64,000 bases of DNA from NCBI GenBank assembly GCA_021018995.1, contig CM037586.1:10816247-10880246 (forward strand). The letters run 5' to 3'. Shown here in pieces: positions 10,086 to 21,002 of this stretch. Positions within the stretch are counted from its first letter, which is position 1, and each line of letters starts with the position of its first letter. The notes below the pieces were generated by a model, which saw nothing but the letters and a program-made list of their open reading frames with translations, was not told where the DNA came from and did not search any database. The translations under genes were made by a program, and so were the position numbers. Source of the DNA: Chloranthus sessilifolius (Eukaryota > Streptophyta > Magnoliopsida > Chloranthales > Chloranthaceae).

Positions 10086-12529
10086 ATGAAGCGAAAGTCA
10101 AATAAAATAGTTGACCTTTTCAAAAAGAAAAATGCACCAAGTTTAGAAGCCAATGTTAGTGATGCATCATCGTCAACATCTGATATCCCTGAAAGCCCTT
10201 TAGCACCTTCAAAAAAATCTTTAAAAATGACATGAAAGAAATTAATATGAGTTCATTGGAGCGTGATCCTGATTTGCGTCGTCAGATATGAGATTATTAT
10301 ATTAACCAACGGGATGAAATTCGCCGAGCTTACATTAAAGTTAGTCCATACCAACCTTCTCTATCAAAATACCCAAAATCTGGACCAACGAGTCATCTTC
10401 GTAGCTTTCAACCTTCGTGGTTCATGATATTTTCTTCATGGCTTGAATATTCACTAGATAAAGATGCAACCTTTTGTTTGTCATGCTTTCTCTTTACTAA
10501 GCCATCTATGCATCCCAAGCACCGTGGATTCACTGCTGATAGATTCACAAATTGGAAGAAAGTTAGGGATGAAAAAAATTCTGCCTTTTTGAATCACATA
10601 GGGAAATATCCTAATTCAGCTCACAGAATTGCTGAGAAGTCATATGAGGACTTGATGAACCAATCACAACATATACAAAATGTGTTTGAAAATTTTACTT
10701 CTGAACAAATTGCAAACAATCGACTGCACTTGACAGCTTCTATTGATACTGTTCGAGTGCTTGCATTTAAAGGTATTACTTTTAGAGGCCGGGATGAAAG
10801 TGTAAGTTCAACCAATCGAAAAAAATTTCTTGAAATATTGGGTTTGGTGGTTTCATATAATGAAAAGGTTGCTGAAGTGATTGCTAAAGCTCAGAAAAAT
10901 GCGTGTTACACCTCACCAATGATACAAAAAGAAATCTTACATATTTTTTCAAATAAAGTGAAGAAGACAATTTGCGAAGAAATTGGTGATGCAAAATTTT
11001 ACATACTTGTTGATGAAGCTCGTGATGAGTCAACAAAGGAGTAAATGACTATTGTTTTAAGATTTGTTGATAAGGATGACTTTGTTCGGGAACGTTTTTT
11101 TGGACTTGTTCATGTCTCAGATACTATGATATTAACCCTAAAAAATAGAATATATTCTGTATTGTCTTCTTATAGTCTAGACATTCAAAACATTCGAAGG
11201 CAAGGATATGACGGTACAAGTAACATGCGAGGTGGGTTGAATGAGTTGCAAGCTTTGGTTTCAAATGATTGTTCTTATGCCTACTATATTCACTGTTTCG
11301 CTCACCGTTTGCAATTGACATTAGTGGCAACATCAAAAGAAGTTATTTGTATTCATCATTCTTTTACTAAATTGAATTATATTGTCAATATTGTTGGTGC
11401 CTCATGTAATCGTTGTGAATATTTGAGGGTTGCTTAAACTGCTTTAAACGCTCAATTAATTGAAAATGATGAGATTGAGAGTGAAAGATGACTTAATCAA
11501 ATTGGTACTTTATAACGGGCTGGAGATAGTTGTTGGAGTTCTCACTTGAGATCAGTTTCTAACTTAATCAAATTATTATGTCCAACATGTGAAGTTTTTT
11601 TTAAAATTATTGACGAAGGAATTACTTTTGCCCAATGAGCAGAAGCAGACTCAATTTATCAGATAATGACTTCATTTGAATTTATCTTCATTTTACATCT
11701 CATGAAAGAAATTATGCAGATCACTGATCTTTTATGTCAAAAATTGCAATCTAAATCTCAAGACATTTTAAATGTCATGCATCTTGTTTCATCTACTAAT
11801 GTAGGTATCCAAGAATTTAGAGATGATAAATGGAATACTTTACTTACCGATGTAAAGTTATTTTGCGAGAAACGCAATGTAGAAGTCCCTGATATGAATG
11901 CCCGTTATGTTGAGAGAGGGGGTCGAGCTCGCCACCAACAAGCTAACTATAAAATTGAGCATCATTATCGAGCGAATATTTTTTGTGTTGTAATAGATTC
12001 TCAATTGCAATAATTAAATGGCCGGTCTAGTGACGATTTAGTAGAGTTACTTATTCTCAGCTCGGCTCTTGATCCTCGAGTTGCACGTGAATTTTTTAGA
12101 CTTGGTGATATTTGTTAGTTAGTCAATAAGTTTTATCCGCAAGACTTCACAAAATTTGAGAAGGGACAATTGAAAACAGAACTTTACCATTATGAGCACA
12201 ACATAATTCGACATTCAAACTTTCAGGAATTGTCAAATATTTATGAATTGTGTCAATGGTTGGTTCGCACCAGGAATTCAATTATCTACCAATTTATTTT
12301 TCGAGTTGTTGTACTTGTGCTTACTTTTCCCGTTTCTACTGCAACTACAGAACGAACATTTTCAGCCATGAATATTATCAAAAGTAGACTTCGGAATAAA
12401 ATTGAAGTTGAGTTTCTGACAGATTTTTTGATGATATATATTGAGAGAGAAATTGTTGCAAAATTTAGTACATATTCTATTATAGATGATTTTCATGATC
12501 TGAAAGAACGTCGGATTCCATTTCGTTAG
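10086..12529 (+). pseudogene. hAT transposase pseudogene (ZMYM/TTF-type zinc finger family)
   Basis: Begins ATG-AAG-CGA with a basic N-terminus and a Ser-rich stretch, shifts frame once near an A-run at about 10210-10230, and then runs in one frame to TAG at 12527. The segment around DATFCLSCFLF is the TTF-type zinc-finger region of transposase-like ZMYM1 relatives. QGYDGTSNMRGG, then HCFAHRLQLTLVA, are the classical middle motifs. The C-terminus PVSTATTERTFSAMNIIKSR is the hAT dimerisation region. In-frame stops are at 10289, 11042, 11435, 11489, 11513, 11636, 12011 and 12116, so no active enzyme can be made. Order and length (about 800 codons) fit the family. It would have cut and pasted the surrounding element. 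Confidence 0.9.
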
Positions 12530-12940
12530 GTGATTGAGTTTAAATTTAAATATATTAAAGAATGATTATTTTTTAATTTTTTTTTAATAATTTGTTAATA
12601 CTTAATGAATGTTATTTTTATTTTTTGTGATCTTCATACATTTTTCACTCATGCTTTAGAGTTTGAGGCTTTTATTTTGATACATTTTTTATTTACACTC
12701 TGGCCCTATCTAATAAATGTTTCTGGCTCCATCCTTAGTTGTGATACATGCGAATACGCTATATTCCTCGTTTTGATACCATCTCAGCGAATCATTAAGC
12801 TCAAGCGCATGCATGGTCTAATACACTCATGTACATATGACCTAACATATCCATAACTCGCATAATATAACCAAGATGAAAGCATAAAATTTATTTCATA
12901 AGAAAATAGATTTACATTCAAGATTTCATTATAATTATAC

Positions 12941-12943
<3 letters not shown>

Positions 12944-13009
<66 letters not shown>

Positions 13010-13151
13010 ACACACCAATACAAATATAGAATATGATATTTATTAGTGTGAAATCGAGAATGTGGAAGTCAGAGTTTGATTTCATGAGGGCATCGAATTT
13101 CTAACTCTAACTCTTCATATTATCGAAGAGGTTGCGTTGAAGCGAAAAAAT

Positions 13152-13201
<50 letters not shown>

Positions 13202-13258
13202 GAAGATGTTGCGTTAAAGTGAAAAAATTGATATATATATATATATATATATATATAT
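12944..13258. repeat. AT microsatellites in LTR D
   Basis: Pure (AT)n runs at about 12944-13005, 13153-13199 and 13230-13258; the last two follow near-identical flanks (GCGTT[G/A]AAG[C/T]GAAAAAATTG), so part of this is a short tandem duplication. Another AT run lies at about 13905-13942 inside the palindrome array. Confidence 0.9.
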
Positions 13259-13554
13259 TACTATAATATAATGCATAAATAGAAAGATATTATAATTTAA
13301 AGTAAGGTAAATTACGATCATCGATCGAAACCTACTTGTGATTAACATGTATTAAAAGTTTTGATCGTGATAAATCAGGATAGAGTATTTAATACTCCAC
13401 CAAAAGATATTGATGTTTTGAAACCTTAGACCTTGAGTCGAGTATGAAATCTGAGTCCAAAGCATCACGGGTCGAGTCTTAATTCGGGTGTACAAAAGAG
13501 CACAAAGGAGACATACACCGGATGAAAGTATTAACATAGAAATTGTGAAAAATT

Positions 13555-13903
13555 GATCGATCAAATTTAAAAAGTGAAATAATAAGTTTGTTCGGACGAG
13601 AATCGATTGATTGGATTTAAAATTCGATCGATCGAAGCTATAAATAAATATATCATTCAATTCGGGTCAGAATCGAGTGATCAGTTTTATAAATTGATCG
13701 ATCAAAATTAGAACAAGGAATTCACTTAGTTCTGTTCAAAATTGATCGATCGAATTTAAAGTAAACAGGTAAATCGGTTTTGTCTAGAATCGATCGATCG
13801 GACATAGGAAATCGATAGATAAAAAATATAAGTCAAAGAAGGCATTTGGTTCGGTTTAGAATCGATCGATCGATCTAGGACTCGATCGATCAAAAATAAA
13901 AAG

Positions 13904-13944
<41 letters not shown>

Positions 13945-14105
13945 CGATCGATCACTAATTAAAATCGATCAATCGATCATTAATAGAAAAAAATAAAGTC
14001 AATTCGGTTCAGGATCGTTCGATTATTTTAGCTAACAAGGAAATTTTGTTTCGGGTTAGAATCGATCAATCGCAAACAAGAATCGATCGATCAATTTTGG
14101 CATTT
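13555..14105 (-). repeat. U3 palindrome array of LTR D (AATCGATCGATCG)
   Basis: More than a dozen exact or near copies of ATCGATCGAT, often as pairs about 20 bp apart. They are arranged in blocks that each begin with a 'TTCGG...AGAATCGAT' phrase near 13594, 13668, 13736, 13790, 13857, 14006 and 14056. In the - strand reading it lies about 600-1150 bp after the LTR start, i.e. in U3 upstream of the presumed promoter. Confidence 0.85.
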
Positions 14106-14872
14106 CAGCAAACATTAGAGTTTCAAAAATAATAATCAAACATGAAAAAGAAGAATAAAAAGGAATAATTAAAACAAAATCATAATTAGGGTTAGCCATT
14201 TTATTCTTTTTTATATTAATATTTATAATAAAAATATACGAGTTCATTTATTTAGCCCGTTGATTCGCGATCGAACGTACCCTTGTGACGGAATCTGAGA
14301 AGTACAAAGTAGATTGATGGGTACCCACATGTTGAAGCGTGAACGGTAGATCTATAACAATTAAAATTGAATAGATCGACGTCCAACGTGATAGCTCGTC
14401 CGAAATTTCTTCTATTCCTTTCTCTTTGATCTTGATGGTGGAAATAGATCGTGGTGATTCTCGTGAAAAAATACACGAAAGTTTTGAGGGAAGAGATTAG
14501 AGAGTTTTAGAAATGGTGAGTTGAGAAGGAGTTGTGACGACTAGAGTTTTTTAAAAGAAGAAAAATAAGAAATGAAGAAAATAGTTACGTACTTAAATAG
14601 AGTTTTCTAAAATAGGATCGATTTCGGTGTGGAGCGCTAACACTGTGCATAGTACAAAATACATATAACACCATTAAAATAAAATTAAGAAAATCCGGAT
14701 CGCTACTTCATAGGACTATCATCAGACAATCAGGTGTTGATTCTAGTGGCCCAATCTCACACAGTGACTTTGAAACTATGTTTAAGGCAAGTAGTGATCA
14801 CATTCAAGTCTTTAAAATGTGTGCCATGCATGTGGAATCAACATTTGACCATAATATAGGAGGCCCATGATC

Positions 14873-15078
14873 CATGGGTCAAAATTTCGTCTGATACCGA
14901 TACGTATCGGTATTGGACCAAGACGATATGGTACATTCAAATGCCGTATCGTCCATTTTACATACAAATGTTCGGACGATACATATATTCAATGTATCGT
15001 CCAGTAAGTTACTGTTCCGATACGTATCGGTTTGGAGCTCGGACGATACGTATCGGATACCCGAGATTTTGACCCTTG
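14873..15078. mobile_element. 206-bp hAT MITE with CGATACGTATCGG palindromes
   Basis: Flanked by a perfect 8-bp target duplication CCATGATC (14865-14872 and 15079-15086). Inverted ends are CATGGGTCAAAAT and, as rc, CAAGGGTCAAAAT. Inside are copies of CGATACGTATCGG and partial ACGATAC units on both arms. It inserted into the right half of MITE copy 1. No coding capacity. Confidence 0.8.
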
Positions 15079-15301
15079 CCATGATCTCAAGATCGAAGAC
15101 TGAAATGAAAAACAATATCTATCACATGATTCTGAGACATCACCAATTTCTCAAAAACTTGAATGTGATCATGACTTACCATCAAACATGGGATGTATTT
15201 AAGTGGAATCAACATCTGACTGTGTGATGGTAGGCCCATGATCTCAAGGTCACTTGCATAGAAAATTGAGGTGAAAAATAATCATGATCGCCTGATTCAA
15301 G

Positions 15302-15584
15302 GAGAGCGGGTTACCATGTCCAAACCCATGGTTGCAAAGAAACTAGGTCTTCAGGTTTAAAAAAAAAAAAAAAAGTGCCTTTAATATAGGAATTGGCACG
15401 TGAAGCCGCAGCAAAGGGTTGGCTAAACTATAGAGGGTATTATTGCCACACCCAAGTTTGTTATGTGCGTACACATAATAAAACTACTACCCAACAATGA
15501 ATGAAGAGTACCTCTAGTTAGCATTCACGCCCACGCGTTCTCTAAAAGCGTTGACATCCTTGACCACTTGAAAATCATTGATTG
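15302..15584. other. Intergenic, no gene seen
   Basis: Short unclassified stretch with a 16-base A run near 15359. Nothing else recognised. Confidence 0.6.
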
Positions 15585-16479
15585 CTTCATATCAGATGAT
15601 GGAGATCGTTTTTCACCCCGTTCTTCAACATGATAGATCTTGAGATCATGTTGCACCTATCAGTAGGGGTCCTAGTGCGCTTGCTTGAATTTTGGCCCAA
15701 TACTTGAGCCGGGCTAAGCATGTGATGACCTAGATTTGGGTTGAACTTTTCCAACACCCAGCCTGTGCCCGTCCTACATAAAAACATAAAGAAATCTTAT
15801 ATATATATATAGTTATAGTTATAGTTAAGAGCAATTTAATTAAATCCTCTTAGATTAAATCGTTGAATGATTTAAAATCAACGACATTTAAGTAAAAATG
15901 TACTTGCAATCTCAATCAATAGCTTCCTAAATAGAAACTCTAAAAAAGGGTTTTCATTTTATCGCAATCTCTATCATCTTAAGTCCCAATTCTAAGCAAC
16001 CAAGTCTCTCACTCCCTCAAACTCTCGTTTTGAAAATTGATTGAATTTCTTTTACCAATTTTTTTTTTTTTTAAAATAAACCGCCCAAAAAATGCTCGAA
16101 AAAAAAGGCCAAGCCCTGCCTGGCCTGCTATAGGCCAGGCTCATGCTGATTACATCGTAGCCTGGGTTAGGGCCGGACAAAAAAAATTGGGCACCCGGCC
16201 CAGGTAGGGGCGGGTTGAACCCTAGACGGCTCGGCCCTATTCCGAGCCATTGAGAGCCCTACTTATCACCAATCAGCTTTTTATTCCATGTGTTACAGAT
16301 CCCAAAAAAATTGTCCTAAATTCACATTTGAGCGTGGTGTGCCATATGATTTAATGGCCATTTTTGGGGATCCGTGACACATGGAATAGAAAATTGACTG
16401 TTTGAAAGGTGCGACATGATCTCAAGATCTATTGTGTAGAAGATTGGCGTGAAAAATGATCTCCATCATCTGATCTGAA
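15585..16479. mobile_element. Long-TIR MITE copy 3
   Basis: Inverted arms of about 67-75 bp: left 15592-15658 begins TCAGATGATGGAGATC and right 16407-16473 ends GATCTCCATCATCTGA, with about ten mismatches by eye. A second MITE (15664-16261) sits just inside the left arm. Same family as copies at 6854 and 17050. Confidence 0.75.
15664..16261. mobile_element. hAT MITE, GGGCC-rich type
   Basis: Starts TAGGGGTCC and ends GAGAGCCCTA. The flanking octamers CCTATCAG (15656-15663) and CTTATCAC (16262-16269) agree at six of eight positions. The right half is rich in GGCC, GGGC and GCCCGGC. It belongs with the TAGGG..TGTCAA type at 17998. No coding capacity. Confidence 0.6.
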
Positions 16480-16489
16480 CCCTAAACGA

Positions 16490-16720
16490 AGCGACGATGC
16501 TTCTTTTTCAGGTGCTGGCGCTTCCATAAAAAAAAATAAATTAAAATAAAAAAATATGGAAGTGTTAGGTTCCAAAACGAAGCGCTAACGCTTCGATAAA
16601 TTGTATTTTATATTATTTTATTTTTTTCAAAGCTTGGCTCCCCAAGTTGGTGCATTCTTTAGGGACGTCGACGCTTCGTTTTGGGAGCGTCAGCCCTTCG
16701 CTATCGGGCGCTACATTTTT
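16490..16720. repeat. Cluster of AAGCG/CGCTT motifs
   Basis: Palindrome-like units such as GAAGCGCTAACGCTTC and CGACGCTTCG are repeated within about 230 bp, separated by an A-rich block. A related cluster follows at 17560-17800, and both are followed by a shared tail (GTCAAGAATGA[T/C]GGCTGGAAG ... CCATGCCACCCATCACTT). Confidence 0.6.
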
Positions 16721-16936
16721 TATATAAAATATGTATGAAAAAGTAAATCTACACTTTCTTGAAAAAATAGAAACTTTAAAAAAGTCAAGAATGATGGCTG
16801 GAAGAGTATTTAAGCGTAACCCTAGTTAGTAAAGTGGGTCCCATGCCACCCATCACTTGACAAAAAGGACGCTACGTATCGCCCTCATATCAATTGGTGT
16901 AGAGATATCTCTATGCCCGAGCGCATATCCCCAAGC

Positions 16937-16983
<47 letters not shown>
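16937..16983. repeat. Compound (CT)n(AT)n microsatellite
   Basis: A CT run followed directly by an AT run. ORFs across it on both strands are simple-repeat artefacts. Confidence 0.9.
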
Positions 16984-17049
16984 GTACCTTTGTTCCCCCG
17001 CGTAATCTCTGTGGGTGCCTACGTTCAAAACCCTCCAAAACTTGGTTTG

Positions 17050-17347
17050 CTTTGAATCAGACGAGTTAGATCATTTTTCACCCCAATTTTCCATACGATG
17101 GATTTTGAGACCATCAATGTACCATCAAACGGTTTGCTTTTATTCCACCTGGAACAGATTCCCAAACAACCAAAAATTGTTGTTTGAGTGTGTGTATGCT
17201 ATGTGGAATCTCATCTAGCATGCAAGTAGGTTTAGATGGATTTGTACCACGTGTATTAAAAACATACCGCTTGATGGCACGTTTATGTTCTCAAGATCCA
17301 CCGTGTGAAAGATTGGGGTGAAAAACGATCTAAATCGTTTGATTTGA
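17050..17347. mobile_element. Long-TIR MITE copy 4
   Basis: Arms of about 85 bp: left from CTTTGAATCAGACGAGTTAG to CCATCAAACGGT (about 17133), right from ACCGCTTGATGGCAC (about 17265) to TCGTTTGATTTGAAG. The best preserved small copy of the family; about 130 bp of loop has no coding capacity. Confidence 0.8.
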
Positions 17348-17408
17348 AGAAATCAACAGCTTTTAGGGTGTTCAAACATAGGCGCCCTCAAAGACTTCAT
17401 GGGTGCGA

Positions 17409-17800
17409 ACCATGGTATAAAAATTTGGCCGATATCGATACGTATCGGTTTCTCAGCAAACCGATACGTATCGGTATCTCAACTTGGTATCGAATACTGT
17501 ATCGGCCGATACGGTGTATTGGCCAATACGGCTGATACATTTTTTTTTTTCTTTTTTAGTGAAGCGCCGATACCTCGGTATAGAGGCACCGGTGCCCCTA
17601 AAACAGGACACCGACACCTTTTTTCTTTAGCAAAGCGCCCACACCTCAATATAGAGGCGCCGATATATGCCCCAAAAACGAGGCGCTGGTACCCCGGTGC
17701 CGGGTGCTAACACTTCGCTATCGAGGTGTCAGCGCCTCTCTATCGAGGTGTTGGCGCCTCTCTACTGGAGTTCTGGCGCTTCGCTACCGAGCGCCCACAT
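17409..17800. repeat. CGATACGTATCGG copies and GAGGCGC motif cluster
   Basis: At 17430-17540 there are two exact copies of CGATACGTATCGG plus GTATCGGCCGATAC and related units, preceded by CATGGTATAAAAAT, like the left end of the MITE at 14873. From 17560 to 17800 short units of the types AGGCGCC, GAGGCACCGG and CGCTATCGAGGTGTCAGCGC recur about ten times. No right end of a second MITE was identified. Confidence 0.6.
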
Positions 17801-17997
17801 TTTTTTAATAAAATATACCTAAAAAATAAGTCTGATACTTTCTTGAAAAAATGGAAATAAGAGAGAAAAGAAAGATACATTTAAAAAGTCAAGAATGACG
17901 GCTGGAAGGGTATATAACTTTTAAAATATTTTAAAAGTTTAACCCTATATAGTAAAATGGGCCCCATGCCACCCATCACTTCACAAGGCCGATCAGT

Positions 17998-18362
17998 TAG
18001 GGTGTCAACGGGCCGGGCTGGGTTTTTCATCCGTGCCGTTTTTTTAAAGATATAATTTGGGCCCGAACCCGGCCCGATAGCTAATCAGGTCGGGCCTGAC
18101 TCAACCCAATTTTGAAATGTTGTAGCTTGAGTCCGGCCCGATTAGCTATCCGGGCCGGGCCGGGTTTGGGCCGGGTTTCTAATATTTTTTAAGGACCTCA
18201 TTTTATCGGGCCAAGCTGGGCCTTACACTTTGCATCCCGAATCAATTTCTTATACGGGTTTAGTCCGGCCAGACCCATTTATTAAATGACTAAAAATATT
18301 GGGCTCGAATCTAGCCCATTTGGGCCAAGCCCGGGCTAAAACTTGGCCCGTTGACAGCCCTA
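17998..18362. mobile_element. hAT MITE of the TAGGG-TGTCAA-CGGGCC type
   Basis: Inverted ends are TAGGGTGTCAACGGGCC and, as rc, TAGGGCTGTCAACGGGCC. Flanking octamers CGATCAGT (17990-17997) and TGATGAGT (18363-18370) match at six of eight. The interior is rich in GGCCGGGC and CCGGCCCGAT. MITEs with these ends are common in plant genomes. Non-coding. Confidence 0.8.
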
Positions 18363-18370
18363 TGATGAGT

Positions 18371-19807
18371 GACCCCTCAAAAATAAATAAAAAAATTACT
18401 TTTATATCTTTTTGATTATATAGTTCAAGGTGAAAATTTTCAATAACAATTTTTTTAGGTGAAAAAGTCATACCTTTGACCATAAAATGAAGGATATAAA
18501 GTTAAATTATGATTTTTTTTTTTTTATAAATCTCTACAGGGATTTGTGAACACTTACACAATGTGATATAACTCACGATCCCGTGTCACATGACACATCC
18601 ATGTGGTCCCTCATAACAATGTTTTCGTGTAACGTGGAGCTCCGATAGTTTATATAGAATATAAATCAATTTAAAAACAAAATTTTAAAATAAAATTGAA
18701 AGTCAAATTTTGAATATAATTCAACAATTAAATTTAAGTACAAAAAGTAGATAGTGGAGATATTATTTTGATTTTTTTTATTTTGTTGCTGTTACAATTG
18801 ATCTAAATAATTCTATCTTGCTCCCTGTGGACGTTATAGTACCGAGAGGGTACTCCACTGGAGTACCTTCTCAGGATCCGCACCTGAGTTGTAGACTTGG
18901 GTGACACATTGGTCCCAACGGGCCAGGTAATATAGGTAGGCCTGATGCATAAATGGATTCGGCTGGACTGACCCATTAGTAAGTACGGCTGAGTACAGGC
19001 TAGTTCCAAACCCCCGATTGAAAATTGCCCAATTTAAGCCTGGCCCAAACTCGGCCCTACTCCACCAAATGAAACTCCGGCCTACTCCATCAAATGAGTT
19101 AACTTGTACAGAAATTGATAGGGGTCTGACATCCACCCTAACTCAACATGGGTTGGGTATGGGCTAATGTAAGGTAAGCCCGTTTCATAAAGTGGGCGCT
19201 ACTGGAAGACTATGGGGCCTTCACTACTTCAGTTGGGCGAACAACCCTCAATCCCAAAAACAAGTCACAATCCCTTCCCTTGTTTCTGTGTTTCATTCTC
19301 TATTGGGTGGATTATCCAATCGGGTCCCAATTTTTTCTAATCTATCCAACAAAGTCTTAACCCTAAACTTTCTTTTATTATTTACCTGCAAGGGTCACAC
19401 ATGTCTATTTTGTTACTTTAAGTTAATATTTAGAGGACCAAAATACCTTAATAGAAATTTACTAAAATATCTATTCTTCCATACGAGTTAAAAACGTTGG
19501 GTTTTCATTTTCTTCCTGTCGACGACTGGGTTTTCTCTGATCTTTATCTTCTTTCTGTAAAGATAACATTTTCTCTTCATCTTCTTTCTGTAAAGATAGC
19601 ATTAGGATTCCATATAGTCCCCCCTCTTTTCGCTTCATCTTCTTCTCTGCTGATGAACAAACAGGGAGAAATTTACTGCTGCCGTATCTGCAAACTTTTG
19701 ACTCTGCCGACGTTTCATCTTCTCCTGATCATGTACATCTAAACTTTTCTACGTGTATATCTCCAACCGTCCGATAAACTCATAAGAGCAACTCATAAAA
19801 CAGTGTT
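18371..19807. other. Intergenic, unclassified
   Basis: No gene is supported. 18880-19190 has GGGCC-like phrases recalling the hAT MITEs but no clean ends. At about 19535-19600 the phrase CATCTTCTTTCTGTAAAGATA occurs twice in a pyrimidine-rich stretch; this could be the leader of the pseudogene that follows, but that is a guess. Confidence 0.5.
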
Positions 19808-20225
19808 GTAGTAATGCTGCCCTAAATGTTCAACCTTTATTTTAATGAATGACTTGTTTGACTTATATACAAATGTGGTAATGCTGTCTTAAATGTTGAT
19901 TCTTTGTTTTAATAAATGACTTATTTGTAGTAGATAGAAATATATTAATCATGCCCTAAATGCGTAACCTTTGTATTAATGTAGTAATAGTGTCATAAAT
20001 GTTTAACCTTTATTTTAATGAATGACTTGTTTGAGCTATATACAGATGTAGTAATGTTGTCTTAAATGTTGATTTTTTGTTTTAATGAATGACTTGTTTG
20101 TGGTAGATAGAAATGTAATAATCCTGTCCTAAATGCTTAACCTTTGTATTAATATAGTAATGGTGTCATAAATGCTCAACCTTTGTAGTAGATAGAAATG
20201 TAGTAATCATGTTTTAAACTTTTTA
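19808..20225. repeat. Higher-order tandem repeat, period about 173 bp
   Basis: Eight copies of a core like GTAGTAATGCTGTCCTAAATG followed by TTNAACCTTT, at about 19808, 19875, 19943, 19981, 20047, 20114, 20154 and 20197. Three subunits of roughly 40-67 bp form a unit that repeats after about 173 bp (19808 to 19981). TTTTAATGAATGACTTGTTTG recurs within each unit. Confidence 0.85.
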
Positions 20226-20500
20226 GATTACTCATGCAGGTCAGAATGTAGTTTAATGAGTCATAATAAGTCTGATATTAGTCTTGTATTGTCTTACATA
20301 AGTACTTTAATATTTGATATTAGTCTTTTAATGTTCTCACATTAGTAATTTATAGATTCAGATTATTCATGCATATCAGAATGTAGTTTAATGTTGAATA
20401 TGAGTCATATATTAGTTCTGCACTATCTCACATCAGTACACTATCTCACTTCAGATTACTCATACATATCAGAATCTAGTTTAATGTTGAATACGGTCAG
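20222..20500. repeat. Interspersed direct repeat (AGATTACTCATGCA..CAGAATGTAG)
   Basis: Three copies of a roughly 40-bp unit ending GTAGTTTAATG, near 20225, 20357 and 20454, with TTAGTCTT and 'CTTTAATGTT' phrases in between. AT-rich with no coding content. Confidence 0.75.
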
Positions 20501-21002
20501 CTATTATTAATTCATATAAGTCCTTTAATGTTATCACATCAATACTTTATAGATTCATATTAACCTTTGTAATAATGAATGATTTTTATCTTTAGAGATA
20601 ATAATCGACCGTGGTCCTAACTATCCCCTATTTATCCTATTTTTAGGGGACACATATAAGATCATTTTCATTTCATATAAGATCATCTAGTCTCATATAA
20701 GATAATTTCATTTCTATAATTTGTCACTCGGCAAACTTTTAATTCCATTAATTTTCTAAAAAATGACAGTTAATATTAGGAAAATATGTTTATTGTTGCA
20801 AGTATATTTATTAATTTTTTGTATGAATTGTGTTAGGTCTGTTATGAGACTTTCGTAGTCTTTAAAGAGGCCACATTTGTGTAAGACTGGTCTTGTGTTT
20901 GAATTCACTCATGGTAAACTGTAAATTCATTTATTTTTTTGAAAACTTTCTGGCCTATGTTAATAAATTTAATTGTGATGTAATGTCATAAATTATACAC
21001 AG

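Larger units (their letters stand above)
8534..12737 (+). mobile_element. hAT DNA transposon (decayed, autonomous type)
   Basis: A 4204-bp element flanked by a perfect 8-bp target duplication GTTGTGAT (8526-8533 and 12738-12745), the size diagnostic of hAT. The left end CAGGGACAGACCTAGG and the rc right end TAAGGATGGAGCCAG are imperfect inverted termini. It contains a transposase relic (10086-12529), a nested MITE (9588-9805), a CT microsatellite (about 9052-9074) and C-rich direct repeats of 'CACGTCATCACAAG' near the left end. It landed in LTR D, whose sequence continues after the second target copy. Confidence 0.85.
6918..14707 (-). mobile_element. Solo Tekay-type LTR D, split by a hAT element
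   Basis: Starts TGTCACAACCCG and ends GATCGCTACT (terminal CA mutated to CT). It is flanked by TCATG (6913-6917) and TCATA (14708-14712), a 5-bp target duplication with one change. Outside these, the interrupted MITE arm rejoins correctly. Without the hAT element and a 364-bp duplication it would be about 3.2 kb, close to LTR E (3371 bp). Reading on the - strand it has a U3 array of AATCGATCGATCG palindromes, then the conserved stem, here GAGTT/AACTC (7408-7431), followed by an AG|GTGA acceptor-like site. No internal retroelement DNA was found, so it is probably a solo LTR. Confidence 0.75.
6854..15301. mobile_element. Long-TIR MITE copy 1, split by an LTR insertion
   Basis: The left arm (6854-6917) starts TTTGAATCGGGTGATGGCGA and breaks at GAGGTCATG. 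It resumes at 14713 with GGACTATCATCAGACAATCA. Together these match the rc of the right arm (about 15199-15301, through CCTACCATCACACAGTCAGA). The resumption across 7.8 kb shows that the LTR at 6918-14707 landed inside the left arm. Copies 2-4 of the family (9588, 15585, 17050) share the core GATCTTGAGATCATG. Mutator-type MITE is likely from the long arms; no transposase was seen. Confidence 0.7.

Noticed and set aside
12784-13023. 79-codon - strand ORF with a Tyr-Ile repeat
   Set aside because: It is translation of an AT microsatellite.
16853-17069. ORFs on both strands across 16937-16983
   Set aside because: They depend on a CT/AT microsatellite and have no other protein signal.
19192-19742. 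Two + strand ORFs of 99 and 81 codons as a gene start
   Set aside because: Hydrophobic, pyrimidine-rich sequence with no recognised domain; may be leader DNA of the pseudogene but cannot be supported.
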